Shown: in pieces, positions 28,722 to 37,951 of the stretch
How the letters are laid out: every line of letters starts with the position of its first letter
How positions within the stretch are numbered: the first letter of the stretch is position 1
Assembly: GCA_030066685.1 (NCBI GenBank)
Contig: JASJBF010000037.1
Location: 1-57,808 of the forward strand
Source of the DNA: Kiloniellales bacterium
GTDB lineage: Bacteria > Pseudomonadota > Alphaproteobacteria > Kiloniellales > JAKSBE01
Reading direction: 5' to 3'
DNA: 57,808 nt
Made by a program: the position numbers and the translations under genes
The notes under the pieces: generated by a model
What the model was told of the DNA's origin: nothing
What the model saw: only the letters and a program-made list of their open reading frames with translations
The model's database searches: none

Positions 28722-29622
28722 GGCCGCCCGGCCGCAGCCGGACCTTCAGGAAATCGACGAAGGCGCGGACCTTGAGCGGCAGGTAGGCGCGGCTGGGATA
28801 GAGTAGCCAGGCGGCGGTATCGAAATCGGTGGCGGTGACGCGGTGCCCCGGGAAGAGGTCGACCAGCCGGCCGGCGGCGATGTCGGCGCCGATCAGCCAG
28901 TCCGCGAGCAGCGCAGGGCCGAGGCCGTTGAGGGCGCAGTCGCGCTGGGCCAGGGCCGAGGAGATCACGAAGCGGCCCTCGATCGGCACCTCGGTCCGGC
29001 GCCCGGCAGGGTCCAGAAAGATCCAGCGCGAGCGGAAGCCGGGCAGGGCGAAGGTCAGGCAGGGCCGGCCGCGCAGCATCTCGGGGGTCGCGATCCCGCC
29101 ATTACGGGCCAAATAGTCAGGGCTGACGCAGACCCGGTAGCGGGTGTCGAAGAGGCGCAGGCCGATCAGGCCGCTGTCCCGCCTGGGCCCAAGGCGCAGG
29201 GCGACGTCGATGCGCTCCGCCACCAGGTCCAGGTTGCTGTCGGTCAGCAGCAGCTCCAGGGCAAGCTGCGGGTAGCGGCGCTGCAGCTCGGGCAGCAGGG
29301 GCACCAGGCAGGTCTGGCCGAAGGCGACGGAGGCGGTCACCCGCAGGGTCCCGCTCGGCGCCTCCTGGAGGTCCGTCGCCGCCTGCCGCGCCTGCTCCAG
29401 CTCGCCGAGCAGGGGCTCGACCCGCGCGAAGTAGAGGGCCCCGGCCTCGGTCGGGGCCAGGCGCCGGGTCGTCCTCTGAAACAGCCGGAGCCCGAGCTCG
29501 GCCTCCAGCGCGGCGACGCTGCGCGAGATCGCCGAGGGCGAGACGTCGCGGTCCCGCGCCACCGCCGCGAAGCTGCCGCGGCGCATCACCTCGGCAAAGA
29601 CCTGTAGAGCGGAGATTTCCAT
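28675..29622 (-). CDS. LysR-family transcriptional regulator
   Basis: The 315-aa protein has a helix-turn-helix (FAEVMRRGSFAAVARDRDVSPSAISRSVAALE) followed by the inducer-binding domain with typical FQRTTRRLAPTEAG and LRVTASVAFGQ segments. It belongs to the large group close to DsdC/PA2447-type regulators with unknown ligands. It is divergent from the dehydrogenase gene at 29729 with 106 bp between starts and likely controls it. The C-terminal tail (PEARSSGRRSRY) extends beyond the usual end and overlaps the convergent small gene. Confidence 0.87.
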   Translation of the reverse strand: MEISALQVFAEVMRRGSFAAVARDRDVSPSAISRSVAALEAELGLRLFQRTTRRLAPTEAGALYFARVEPLLGELEQARQAATDLQEAPSGTLRVTASVAFGQTCLVPLLPELQRRYPQLALELLLTDSNLDLVAERIDVALRLGPRRDSGLIGLRLFDTRYRVCVSPDYLARNGGIATPEMLRGRPCLTFALPGFRSRWIFLDPAGRRTEVPIEGRFVISSALAQRDCALNGLGPALLADWLIGADIAAGRLVDLFPGHRVTATDFDTAAWLLYPSRAYLPLKVRAFVDFLKVRLRPGGLSAPEARSSGRRSRY

Positions 29623-29728
29623 TCGTGCAGTTTACGCACGAATATTGTGCTTGGCATCCTGTTTATGCGATTTCAGCACCGATATAGCCTGCCGGCTCCG
29701 GAACTCGAAAACCAGGAGGAGACCCCCG

Positions 29729-30592
29729 ATGACCCGGATCGCCGTGCTGGGCCTTGGCGCCATGGGATCGCGGATGGCCGCCCGGCTGCTGGCCGCCGGC
29801 CACGAGGTGAGCGTCTACAACCGCAGCCCCGAACGCGGCGCCCCGCTGGAAGCCCGGGGCGCGCGCCGCGCCGCCACGCCCCGCGAGGCGGCGTCGGGAG
29901 CGGCGGTGGTGATCGCCATGCTCCGCGACGACGCGGCCTCGCGGACGGTCTGGCTGGACCCTGAGACGGGCGCGCTCGGCGGCTTGGGCGCGGGCGCCCT
30001 CGCCATCGAGTCGAGCACCCTGACGCCCGGCTGGGTGCGCGACCTGGCCCCGGCGGTCGCCGGCACCGGCGCCCGCTTCCTCGAGGCGCCGGTGGCCGGA
30101 TCGCGGCCCCAGGCCGAGGCCGGGCAGCTGATCTATTTCCTCGGCGGCGAGGCCGAGGCCGTGGCGGCGGCCCGGCCGGTGCTCGAGGCCCTGGGCGGGG
30201 CCCAGCACCACGTCGGCCCGGCCGGGGCGGCCGCGGTGGTCAAGCTGGCGGTCAACGCCTTGTTCGGGATCCAGGTCGCCGCCGTGGCGGAGATCCTCGG
30301 ACTCTTCAGAAAGGCCGGCCTCGATGCGGCGGCCGCGGCGGCGGTCCTGGGCGAGACCCCGGTCCTGAGCCCGGCGGCCAAGGGCGCGGCGGGCCTGATG
30401 CTGGCCGGCAACTTCGCGCCGCAGTTCCCGATCGACCTGGTCGCGAAGGACTTCGGCTACGTCGCCGCGGCCGCCGCCGACGCCGGTGCCGAAATGCCGA
30501 TCGCGGCGGCCGTGCGCCAGGTCTACGTCCGGGCGGCGGAGGCGGGCCTCGGCGGCGACAACATCGCCGGCGTGGCGCAGCTCTTCGGCTAA
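29729..30592 (+). CDS. NAD(P)-dependent beta-hydroxyacid dehydrogenase (3-hydroxyisobutyrate dehydrogenase family)
   Basis: ATG 29729 with AGGAGGAGA upstream gives 287 aa. The N-terminal Rossmann motif is IAVLGLGAMGSRMAARLL, the substrate-binding motif is EAPVAGSRPQAEAGQL, and the catalytic Lys lies in VVKLAVNALFG. These enzymes oxidise or reduce small hydroxyacids or semialdehydes such as tartronate semialdehyde, 3-hydroxyisobutyrate or succinic semialdehyde. The motif does not show which. Regulation by the divergent LysR gene is likely. Confidence 0.87.
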   Translation: MTRIAVLGLGAMGSRMAARLLAAGHEVSVYNRSPERGAPLEARGARRAATPREAASGAAVVIAMLRDDAASRTVWLDPETGALGGLGAGALAIESSTLTPGWVRDLAPAVAGTGARFLEAPVAGSRPQAEAGQLIYFLGGEAEAVAAARPVLEALGGAQHHVGPAGAAAVVKLAVNALFGIQVAAVAEILGLFRKAGLDAAAAAAVLGETPVLSPAAKGAAGLMLAGNFAPQFPIDLVAKDFGYVAAAAADAGAEMPIAAAVRQVYVRAAEAGLGGDNIAGVAQLFG

Positions 30593-30703
30593 GGGCAAGG
30601 TACGCCGGCTCGGCCTGGCGATTATCCAAGCGGTCGGGCGTGGACTAGGTGTTTGGTCCCGGCATAAGACCGACCCGGTCCATCGAATGCCGGGACTTAA
30701 CAC

Positions 30704-31549
30704 TCATTTGGACATCTTGATCATCACTGTCCCGATCAACGTAACGCCTGTGGATGCCAGGCGCGCCAGGTCGAGGCGCTCCTTGAGGAAGAAGACGCCA
30801 ACGAGCACAGCGAAGATCATGCTGGTTTCCCGGACAGCGGATACCAGCGCCATAGGCGCCTGCGTCATTGCCCAAATGACAATCCAGTACGCCAAGAGCG
30901 ATATGATGCCCGCGAGCACTCCAAGCTTCCAGGATTTCCGCAGCGATACAAAAAACCGACCCCTTCGCAGATAGAGCGCCAACAAGGTTATTGGAATTCC
31001 GTTCAAGAGGTGGACCCAGAAAGTGTAGCTATGGGCACTGTCGGCAAGACGGGCGCCTAAACCGTCTGCGACTGTGTATCCGGCTATAACGACGCCCGTG
31101 CTCACGGCATACAGCATTGCCTTGGGTTCCCTGAGGCCGCCCGCGCCACGCGTGAGGGTCAGGCTCATGATCCCCAGCGCGATAAGAACAACCGACAGAG
31201 CAGCCTGGCGGTTCAGTGATTCGCCCACAATTGCAACGGATATGACCGCAACGATCAGCGGCGCGGAACCCCGGGCAATGGGATAGACGTGACTCAGATC
31301 ACCATAGCGATATGCATTGATCAGAAACACGAAGTAGGCCGTGTTCAGGGCGGTTGAAGCCCAAATATACGGCCAGCTTGCCGGCGTTGGAAACGCCACA
31401 AACGGGACAACCAGCATGGCAACGGCAATCTGGCTCATCTGCATGATTGCTATCATGACAAGCCGATCGCCATTCACCTTGACCAGCGCATTCCACGCCG
31501 CATGAAACAGGGCTGCGCCAAGCACCATCGCAAACACTCCGGTCGTCAT
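30704..31549 (-). CDS. EamA-family (DMT superfamily) transporter
   Basis: The 281-aa protein has about ten hydrophobic helices in two homologous halves, the EamA/DMT fold (AWNALVKVNGDRL at the first loop; ASTALNTAYFVFLINAYRYGD; second half ending AVRETSMIFAVLVGVFFLKER). The ARETS-type segment before helix 9 is a family hallmark. Drug/metabolite transporters export or import small metabolites. The substrate is unknown. Its codon use is less GC-rich than that of the betaine operons. Confidence 0.85.
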   Translation of the reverse strand: MTTGVFAMVLGAALFHAAWNALVKVNGDRLVMIAIMQMSQIAVAMLVVPFVAFPTPASWPYIWASTALNTAYFVFLINAYRYGDLSHVYPIARGSAPLIVAVISVAIVGESLNRQAALSVVLIALGIMSLTLTRGAGGLREPKAMLYAVSTGVVIAGYTVADGLGARLADSAHSYTFWVHLLNGIPITLLALYLRRGRFFVSLRKSWKLGVLAGIISLLAYWIVIWAMTQAPMALVSAVRETSMIFAVLVGVFFLKERLDLARLASTGVTLIGTVMIKMSK

Positions 31550-31994
31550 ATCAATCTCCGTGTCCGATAGTGTTCATCCCTGGTGTCGATTTCGGCTCGT
31601 TTGCCCGACCCGACCCGTGAATTGCGCCATGATCAGCGGAAAATGCGCAGGAGCCGGCGCATCTCCGGACATTCGCGCGCCCAGGTCTGAAGTTGGGGTC
31701 ATAGCAGTCGTGCTGCGGACGTGCCCAGAAGGTCGTGGTGTTGCCAGAACCAGACAATCTCTCAGACCACAACGATGCCCGATTCTTAAGGCGCCGGAAT
31801 CGGTATACCCATTCGATCTGAGCAAGAGAAAAGCCGAAGAATTTGGGTTGCCGAATGGTTGCTTAGGAAACGGAGCCTCCTTGGCCGTCGAATCGAAGTG
31901 CAAATCCTGCGCATTTAGCTTTCAATTGAGAGAAGCGGTTCAGGGTTGAGCCCAAGCGAACTCGATCGGGTTGCTGCGGGGTCGGAGAGGCAGG
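31550..31994. other. 445-bp divergent intergenic region; no gene recognised
   Basis: This region lies between the divergent EamA transporter and Pit transporter genes. The short frames have no family motifs or plausible ribosome-binding sites. It should contain the promoters of both genes, but no strong hexamer pair stands out. Confidence 0.5.
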
Positions 31995-33029
31995 ATGGAC
32001 ATCGTCACCGCTCTGGCGATCGCAACGATCGCGATCGTTCTGGTATTTGACTACACCAACGGCTTTCACGATGCCTCGAACATAGTCGCCACGGTCATCG
32101 CGTCGCGCGCCATGACGCCGATCCAAGCGGTCATCTTGATCGCTATCTTTGAGTTTCTCGGCCCACTCCTCGGCGGCACCGCCGTGGCCAACACCATCGG
32201 CAAGTTCATCGACGTGAGCGCGCTGGCCGGGATCACCTCGCTCGGCATTATCTTGGCCGGCGTGATCGGTGCCATCGTCTGGAACCTAGGGACCTGGTGG
32301 TTCGGCATTCCCTCTAGCTCATCCCATGCCCTCGTTGGCGGTCTGGTCGGCCCGGTCGTGGTCTCGGCCGGTTTCGACTACGTGGTCTGGGGCTTCAGGG
32401 AACTGTTTTTGCACGGCCATGTGACCGGTGTGACCAAGGTGTTGCTCGCGTTGATCCTCTCCCCGATTATCGGCTTCTGGGTCGGCTTCGTCCTACAGCG
32501 CTTCACCGGCCTGCTGCTGCGCGGTGCCCGACCATCTCTCAATCGCTACCTGCGCCGATCCCAGATCGCGACCTCCGCCTGGCTGGCCTTCTCACATGGC
32601 ACCAACGACGCCCAGAAAAGCATGGGCATCATCACCCTGGTGCTGGTGACCGGCGGCCTGATCACCAGCTTTGAGGTGCCGTTCTGGGCGATCCTGGCCT
32701 GCGCTGCCGCGATTACTTTGGGCATATTGTCAGGGGGCTGGCGTATCGTGCGCACAGTCGGCTTCGGGATCTACAAGGTTCGGCCGCTGCACGCGCTGAA
32801 CGCTCAGGTGACCGCAGCGGGCGTGATCTTCGGAGCGGCTTTGGTCGGCGGGCCGGTGTCGACCACCCACGTAGTGAGCTCGTCGATAATGGGGATCGGT
32901 GCATCGGAACGCCCGAAGTCCGTGCGCTGGGCGAAGGCCAAGGAGATTGTCTCGACCTGGTTGATCACGATTCCGGGTGCGGCCACGATCGGAATCCTCG
33001 CCTGGTTCGTGGTGCAGGTACTCCTATAA
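31995..33029 (+). CDS. pit: Low-affinity inorganic phosphate transporter (Pit family)
   Basis: The 344-aa protein is polytopic with the two diagnostic repeats of the PiT family: DYTNGFHDASNIVATVIASRA near the N-terminus and FSHGTNDAQKSMGIITL in the second half. These proteins import phosphate as a metal-phosphate complex using the proton gradient. ATG 31995 is preferred because it starts directly before the first helix (MDIVTALAIATIAIVLVFDY). The next gene, 63 bp downstream, encodes a DUF47 accessory protein, the typical Pit partner, so the pair forms an operon. Confidence 0.93.
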   Translation: MDIVTALAIATIAIVLVFDYTNGFHDASNIVATVIASRAMTPIQAVILIAIFEFLGPLLGGTAVANTIGKFIDVSALAGITSLGIILAGVIGAIVWNLGTWWFGIPSSSSHALVGGLVGPVVVSAGFDYVVWGFRELFLHGHVTGVTKVLLALILSPIIGFWVGFVLQRFTGLLLRGARPSLNRYLRRSQIATSAWLAFSHGTNDAQKSMGIITLVLVTGGLITSFEVPFWAILACAAAITLGILSGGWRIVRTVGFGIYKVRPLHALNAQVTAAGVIFGAALVGGPVSTTHVVSSSIMGIGASERPKSVRWAKAKEIVSTWLITIPGAATIGILAWFVVQVLL

Positions 33030-33092
33030 TGCCACGATAGCCAGCCGCATCGGACCGCCGACGGTCACGCCGTGCCGCTTGGAGGAATTGCA

Positions 33093-33794
33093 ATGAGTGG
33101 AGGTTCGGGCAACGTCGTCACGAAACTGGTCGATCGCGTGTTCCCACGCATGCCGGACTTCTACGGCCTGATGAACGACCAGTGCGATCTCCTCGTGACC
33201 GCAATGGAGGAGTTCGTCGAATACATGCGCACTGGCGACCCTAACACCGGCAAGCAGATCGCGAGTGTTCTGGAGAAGCAAGGCGACGAGCTGAAAAGGC
33301 GCAATTTGCGGGTCCTCAACAAGGCCTTCGCCACGCCGATGGACCGCGAGGAAATCTATCGTGCGATCGAAGGCATCGACCACGTCCTAAACTACGCCAA
33401 GACCACGGTGCGCGAGATGGAGGCATTCGACGTCGAACCGGACGGCCACACCCTCGAGATGGCCATCCATCTGAAGGATGGATCCCAAGCGTTGCAAGCG
33501 GGCTTCCGCAAGATCGCCACCGCGCCAGCGCAGGCCGAGTCAGATGCCCAAGCCGCACGCAAGGCTGAGCGTCAGATCGAGAAGTGCTACCGCCGAGCGC
33601 TGGCCGAGCTTCTCAAGGCCGAGGCCTACCACGCTGAGCTACAGGAGAAGAGCGGTGGCACCGGCACGGATGCGCTGCGCTGCATGACCGAGATCCTGAA
33701 GCGGCGCGAGATCTACCGCCACCTGTCGAACGGCGGCGACCGCTTGGCGCACACGGGACAGACCCTGCACGACATCATAGTCAAGATCGCCTGA
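33093..33794 (+). CDS. DUF47-family PhoU-like Pit accessory protein
   Basis: ATG 33093 follows a TTGGAGGA ribosome-binding site and gives 233 aa. The all-alpha protein matches DUF47: KLVDRVFPRMPDFYGLMNDQC at the start, acidic motifs (KQGDELKRRN; REEIYRAIEGIDHVLNYAKTT) that bind metal in PhoU-like folds, and ILKRREIYRHLSNGGDRLAHTG at the end. It is thought to regulate the neighbouring Pit transporter. The gene is directly downstream of pit. Confidence 0.9.
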   Translation: MSGGSGNVVTKLVDRVFPRMPDFYGLMNDQCDLLVTAMEEFVEYMRTGDPNTGKQIASVLEKQGDELKRRNLRVLNKAFATPMDREEIYRAIEGIDHVLNYAKTTVREMEAFDVEPDGHTLEMAIHLKDGSQALQAGFRKIATAPAQAESDAQAARKAERQIEKCYRRALAELLKAEAYHAELQEKSGGTGTDALRCMTEILKRREIYRHLSNGGDRLAHTGQTLHDIIVKIA

Positions 33795-34224
33795 GGCTCG
33801 GCTTCTGATTGGATGGCCTGATGGCGCGTGCCATCGGCATCGCTCCCTGGCGGCGCAAGCCAAATGCGACGCCAAGTGGGATCATCGAGACGCGGGCGGA
33901 AGTTGCCAAAGCACTTGAGGCCGACATCGTGACCCGAAACGGTCCGTTGGGTGGATCGGGTAAATGACTGCTTCGTGGTGATCTGGTTTACCGCTGAATG
34001 CTTTGAGGGGAGAACCTCAGCTTGGGAAGATGTTGATGTACTTCGTCCACCGAATAGCCAGCTCAGATTTCGAGCTCATCGTGTGTCTGAGGTTGCCACT
34101 GCACCCGTAGGCCACCCTCGATCCCGACAACTACGGGTCAAAACCACAAACCGCCACCTACCCGACAATAAACCGTTTGCCAATAGCCAGGCTCAACGCC
34201 CATTCGCCAGTTTGCTTTTCTTAT
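33795..34224. other. 430 bp after DUF47 gene; no convincing gene
   Basis: A 48-codon frame (33821-33967, starting MARAIGIAPWRRKPNATP) is the best candidate, but it lacks a ribosome-binding site or a family match. The remainder has mixed codon bias and leads into an IS3 relic, so it probably contains decayed mobile DNA. Confidence 0.45.
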
Positions 34225-34440
34225 GCTCCTCGAGTTCATTCAACCCGGTAAGCTCGCATAAGACGTCTTCATCGAGCGATTCAACGGCAGCTACCGTGAC
34301 GGCGTTGTCTATATCTGGGCCTTAATTGTCCTCGACCAAGTCTGAGAAGAGACTGAGCAATGGCTGGGAGAGTGCGATACGGTGCGCCCGTACGAATCAC
34401 TCGGGGACATCTCTTTCAATTGCCGTGGACTTGGAGAATC
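34225..34440 (+). pseudogene. IS3-family transposase (OrfB) C-terminal remnant
   Basis: One frame reads LEFIQPGKLA, a stop, DVFIERFNGSYRDGV...LIVLDQV, a stop, EETEQWLGECDTVRPYESLGD. This is the C-terminal part of the IS3 integrase core, including the conserved final E in ERFNG and the RPYESLG end. Two in-frame stops and the absence of the rest of the gene show that it is a fossil. Confidence 0.75.
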
Positions 34441-34458
34441 TCTACCTATGCCGAGACC

Positions 34459-34500
34459 TAGAGCAGCCTGCGTTCATTCGAACGCAGATGAGCTGCTCTA
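34459..34500. repeat. Palindrome next to IS3 relic (short member of a pair)
   Basis: A 42-bp palindrome: TAGAGCAG / CTGCTCTA ends and CTGCGTTC-ATTC-GAACGCAG core. The TAG...CTA ends and its pairing with a longer hairpin 11 bp away match the design of the palindromes around katG. Confidence 0.85.
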
Positions 34501-34511
34501 TCTGGATGAAA

Positions 34512-34567
34512 TAGATCAAGTTATCTGCGCTCAATTGATTCCGATTGAGCGCAGATAACTTGATCTA
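34512..34567. repeat. Perfect 24-bp inverted repeat next to IS3 relic (long member of a pair)
   Basis: Two 24-bp arms (34512-34535 and 34544-34567) are perfectly complementary around the 8-nt loop TGATTCCG. They begin TAGATCAAG and end CTTGATCTA. Such a perfect long cruciform is rare by chance and indicates a recent or selected element. Confidence 0.9.
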
Positions 34568-34668
34568 GTATGGGGCAGTGAACACAACGACTTTGCTATA
34601 ATCGACACGGTTCAGATCGGGCCCGGCGTGTGTCGTATTGCTTTCTGTGGTGAGCCATCGGACGGCAT

Positions 34669-35979
34669 TCAGGGCCGTGATGGATTTGGCAGCCGCTCAT
34701 CTCGTTTAGTGCGGCCTGGTAACTCTGGCTCGGGATCCTCGGTGGCGGCGGGTCGCACGCGCCTAATCGTCACCCGGTCTATCCGCCGCGGCGATGCCTC
34801 GGAAATCTTCACCTCCAGGCCATCAATAGTAAAGACGGCGTCTTTCTCGGGAATCGAGTCGGTGCGGGTCAGGATCCAGAGACTCACCGTATCGGTGGGC
34901 TTACCCGGGAGGTCGAGGTCGAAGTAATCCTCAACGACGCGTAGCTCTGTAGATCCATCGACGGCTAGCTCGTGCTCGGAAACCCTGGTCGCCATGGTCT
35001 GTGCAATGTCACTTTCGTCGTAGATCTCACCCACCAGCTCTTCGAGGAGGTCTTCGAGGGTCACGATGCCCCTGATCACGCCATGTTCATCCACGACGAT
35101 GGCAAGGTGGCGCCTGTTTCGCAGCAGTTTCGAGAACAACTCGTCAATGCCCTGGAATTGGGAGACAAACAAGGGGTCGTGGGCGATCTCGTCGAGCCGT
35201 GCACTGACCCGGCCGTCGGCCACCGCGGTGAGCAGATCGCGCAGATAGAGTACCTTGTAGAGGTTGTCTCGATTTTCATCGTGAAGTGGAATGCGTGTGT
35301 AGGAGCCTTCTGCCACGAGAGGCAACGCTTTGGTGACCGTCTTGCTTCCGTCGAGCGAGAAAACGTCGCCATGGGGCGTCATTACGTCCCGGACCTTGAG
35401 GTCATGAAACTCGAACACGCGCTCGATGATTTCGCGCTCGCCCTGGTCTATCGTGCCCTCCCGCTCCCCGTGCCCCAGCATGCTGATCAGCTCTGACTCG
35501 GTAATCGTAGGGTCGCTCTTTGCGCCGGTTCGCTCGTGTACCCAAGTGGTGAACCTGCCGAACAGCCAGACGAGCGGATAAATCAAGCGCATGAAGGCGA
35601 GCATTGGTGGCGCGATGGTGAGCGAAATCCGCTCCGAGTACCGAGTCGCGAGACTCTTCGGCGTTATTTCGCCGAAGACCAAAATCATAATGGTCAAAAC
35701 GCCGACCGCGACGCCAGGGCCCGCGTTGCCGAACCATCTCGATGCAAGAACCGTCGCCATGACCGATGCAGCGATGTTCACGACGTTGTTTCCGATCAAT
35801 ATCGTCGTCAGCATCCGAGAGGGGTCTCGCTTCAGCTGATGCAGGGCGCGCGCGCCCCGCCGGCGCTCCTTGACGAGACCCTCGACCCGACCGATCGACA
35901 GGTCCACCAAGGCCGTCTCCGAGCCGGAGAACACGCCGGAGAGGATCAACAGCACCAGCAATACGAAGAGCTCTGTCAT
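34669..35979 (-). CDS. CNNM/HlyC-CorC family protein (DUF21 + CBS pair + CorC_HlyC)
   Basis: The 436-aa protein has a DUF21/CNNM membrane domain (residues 1-170, LILSGVFSGSETALVDLS start and NVVNIAASVMATVLA), two CBS domains (about 190-315, with VRDVMTPHGDVFSL and IVVDEHGVIRGIVTLEDLLEELVGEI) and a C-terminal CorC_HlyC domain. Family members export or regulate Mg2+/Co2+, sensing nucleotides through the CBS pair. It stands alone, with 380 bp of non-coding sequence upstream. The codon bias is weaker than that of the betaine genes. Confidence 0.92.
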   Translation of the reverse strand: MTELFVLLVLLILSGVFSGSETALVDLSIGRVEGLVKERRRGARALHQLKRDPSRMLTTILIGNNVVNIAASVMATVLASRWFGNAGPGVAVGVLTIMILVFGEITPKSLATRYSERISLTIAPPMLAFMRLIYPLVWLFGRFTTWVHERTGAKSDPTITESELISMLGHGEREGTIDQGEREIIERVFEFHDLKVRDVMTPHGDVFSLDGSKTVTKALPLVAEGSYTRIPLHDENRDNLYKVLYLRDLLTAVADGRVSARLDEIAHDPLFVSQFQGIDELFSKLLRNRRHLAIVVDEHGVIRGIVTLEDLLEELVGEIYDESDIAQTMATRVSEHELAVDGSTELRVVEDYFDLDLPGKPTDTVSLWILTRTDSIPEKDAVFTIDGLEVKISEASPRRIDRVTIRRVRPAATEDPEPELPGRTKRDERLPNPSRP

Positions 35980-36359
35980 GGATTCAGCCGACCGCTCTCT
36001 CGATCACGGGCCAGCCGTCTGACCCGCCCCCACGGAATGGTTCCACGCGCTAGTTTAGACCTTCGGCAGCGTGGCGGAAGCGTCGATCGGTCTGGAGCCC
36101 GTCCGGAGCGCGAGACAGATCGACGCGGTGGTGCTTGATGGTCTCCGGCGCTGAGGGCAGACAGTCCGAAAGGGTCAGACTCGGACCTCGTCGGATTCGG
36201 CAGTTAAAGTCTGCTTCTGGGCCGTCATCGGACGGCTCTCGGGCATTGTCCTTTTGTGAGTCCATGACCTAGTCTGGCCGGCGAGCCATCGGGGGCTTGG
36301 GCGGCCTGCCTGTCCGGGGACCCGCCGATGGGATCCGCCGCAGCGAGACTTCCGCAGGC
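35980..36359. other. 380-bp divergent intergenic region; nothing recognised
   Basis: This region lies between the divergent CNNM/CorC gene and the unrecognised 261-aa gene. A 71-codon minus-strand frame exists, but it shows no motifs or ribosome-binding site and I do not call it. Confidence 0.45.
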
Positions 36360-37145
36360 ATGAAGATCTTCCACCGTATCGGGATCAATCCGGACGAGGT
36401 TCAGCGCCGGGCGTTTCAGGCCGCGGGCGTGGAGCTGGAAACGGGCTTCGGCGTCTTCAGGATCGCCGAGGCGGATCCGCGCTGGCCCCAGGTCGAGGCC
36501 CTGGTCGAGCGATACAGCCTGCCGGACTTCGCGGAGACCAGGTTCACCGAGGCCGAGAAGCGCCGGGCGGACTACCTCAGCATGGGGCCGACTTGGCACC
36601 ACGGCTATCCGGAGCCGTCGGAGGACTTCGGCTATCTGAGCCGGACCTATGACCTGTTGGACTATTGCGCCGGCTGCGGGATCGGCAAGCGCCAGGCCGC
36701 GCCCTTCCGCTTCAAGACGGCGCCCAAGTGGGGACGCCAGGTGATCCTGCAGCTGAACTGGATCTTCGACGAGTACTTCGTGGAGCCGAGTTTCTGGCGC
36801 CGGGTGCTGGAGCCGCTCGGCATCGGGGTCCGCCCGGTGGTCCTGGATCGGAGCGGAGAGGCGCTGGACTCCGTGCTGCAGCTGGTTATTCCCGCCGGCC
36901 CCGGGCTTGACCTGGACGGCAGGCCGGTCGAGACCTGTCCGCTCTGCCGGCGCGAGAAGTACCTGCCGATCACCCGGGGGTTCTTTCCCGCGCCCGAGGA
37001 CACGGACGCGCTCCTCTTCAAGTCGGCGCAGCTCTTCGGCAGCGGGGCGAGCGCGGAGCACGGCGTCCTGGTCTCGAACGCGCTCTACCGGGCCTTCGCG
37101 GCGGAGAAGGCGAAGGGCGTAGCCTTCGCGCCCTGCGAGGCGTGA
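36360..37145 (+). CDS. Unrecognised 261-aa protein with two Cys-x2-Cys pairs
   Basis: ATG 36360 gives 261 aa with strong GC3 coding bias. I do not recognise the family. Visible features are CAGC in LDYCAGCGIGKRQAAPF, and CPLC in VETCPLCRREKYLP, which together could bind one Zn. There is also a WHHGYPEPSEDF stretch and an aromatic ILQLNWIFDEYFVEP segment. There is no signal peptide or membrane segment, so it is probably cytosolic. It has no close co-directional partner. The layout resembles immunity-like or structural hypothetical proteins, but that is not evidence of function. Confidence 0.65.
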   Translation: MKIFHRIGINPDEVQRRAFQAAGVELETGFGVFRIAEADPRWPQVEALVERYSLPDFAETRFTEAEKRRADYLSMGPTWHHGYPEPSEDFGYLSRTYDLLDYCAGCGIGKRQAAPFRFKTAPKWGRQVILQLNWIFDEYFVEPSFWRRVLEPLGIGVRPVVLDRSGEALDSVLQLVIPAGPGLDLDGRPVETCPLCRREKYLPITRGFFPAPEDTDALLFKSAQLFGSGASAEHGVLVSNALYRAFAAEKAKGVAFAPCEA

Positions 37146-37185
37146 CGGTCCGAGCCCGAAGCCGCCGGCGCGCGGGACCGGGCGG

Positions 37186-37695
37186 TCAGGGCAGCCCGAG
37201 CTCCAGGTAGCGCACCGACTTGCCGCGGTCGGCGAGCGCGGCCCGGCCGACCTCGCGGAAGCCGAGCGCGGCGTGGAAGGCGTCCGAGCCCGGGTTGGGC
37301 GGGTCGGCGTTGACCTCGCAGACGATGCGGTCGTGACCCCGGGCCAAGGCCTGGCGGAAGAGGTCGTCGTAGAGCGCCCGGGCATGGCCCCGGCCACGCT
37401 GCGCCGGCGCGACCGTGATCCGGTCGACGTAGACGAAGCGCGCGATCCGGTCCCGGAACCAGAGGAAGTTCGGGCTGTCGTAGGCGGCGTCCTGGTCGAA
37501 GGCGAGCAGGAAAGCCGCCTGCGGGTCCAGCGCCTTGGCGTAGAAGGCCGCGGCGACCAGTTCCTCAAGCCGGGGCGGGGTGAGCGGCGAGAGCTCGATT
37601 TCCTGCGCCCGGTTCAGGGCCAGCACCCAGTCGAGGTCCCGGTTTCGGATCTGTCTCGGGGCTGGGGTCGTGCCGCGGCCGGGTTCTGGCTTCAT
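37186..37695 (-). CDS. GNAT-family N-acetyltransferase
   Basis: The 169-aa protein has the GNAT acetyl-CoA-binding motif in VAPAQRGRGHARALYDDLFRQA and the closing NPGSDAFHAALGFREVG motif. It probably acetylates a small molecule or protein, with substrate unknown. The start MKPEPGRGTTPAPRQIR is reasonable, although an internal start cannot be excluded. It is convergent with the unrecognised gene at 36360. Confidence 0.82.
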   Translation of the reverse strand: MKPEPGRGTTPAPRQIRNRDLDWVLALNRAQEIELSPLTPPRLEELVAAAFYAKALDPQAAFLLAFDQDAAYDSPNFLWFRDRIARFVYVDRITVAPAQRGRGHARALYDDLFRQALARGHDRIVCEVNADPPNPGSDAFHAALGFREVGRAALADRGKSVRYLELGLP

Positions 37696-37951
37696 GGTAT
37701 GGGCGTCCGCTCGGTCAGGCCGTCTGCCATAGCAGAGCTTCTGGTGGGCTGGGAAGGAATTTGCGCCTCACCGGCCCATGCCGCCTCGGCGCCCGAGCGT
37801 GGCAAAGGTGCATTCGATCAATGAACCTGCGGCCGAGACTTCTTGGAGTAGATTTCGGTTGGGCGGGACCCCGGGGCCCGAGCCCGATCCGCTCCGACCC
37901 GACGGATCATCGCCCGACCAAGGAGCGATCCCGTTCGGGCGTCTCGGGTAA

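Noticed and set aside
33821-33967. 48-codon plus-strand ORF after the DUF47 gene
   Set aside because: It has no ribosome-binding site or family features and lies in a region leading into an IS relic.
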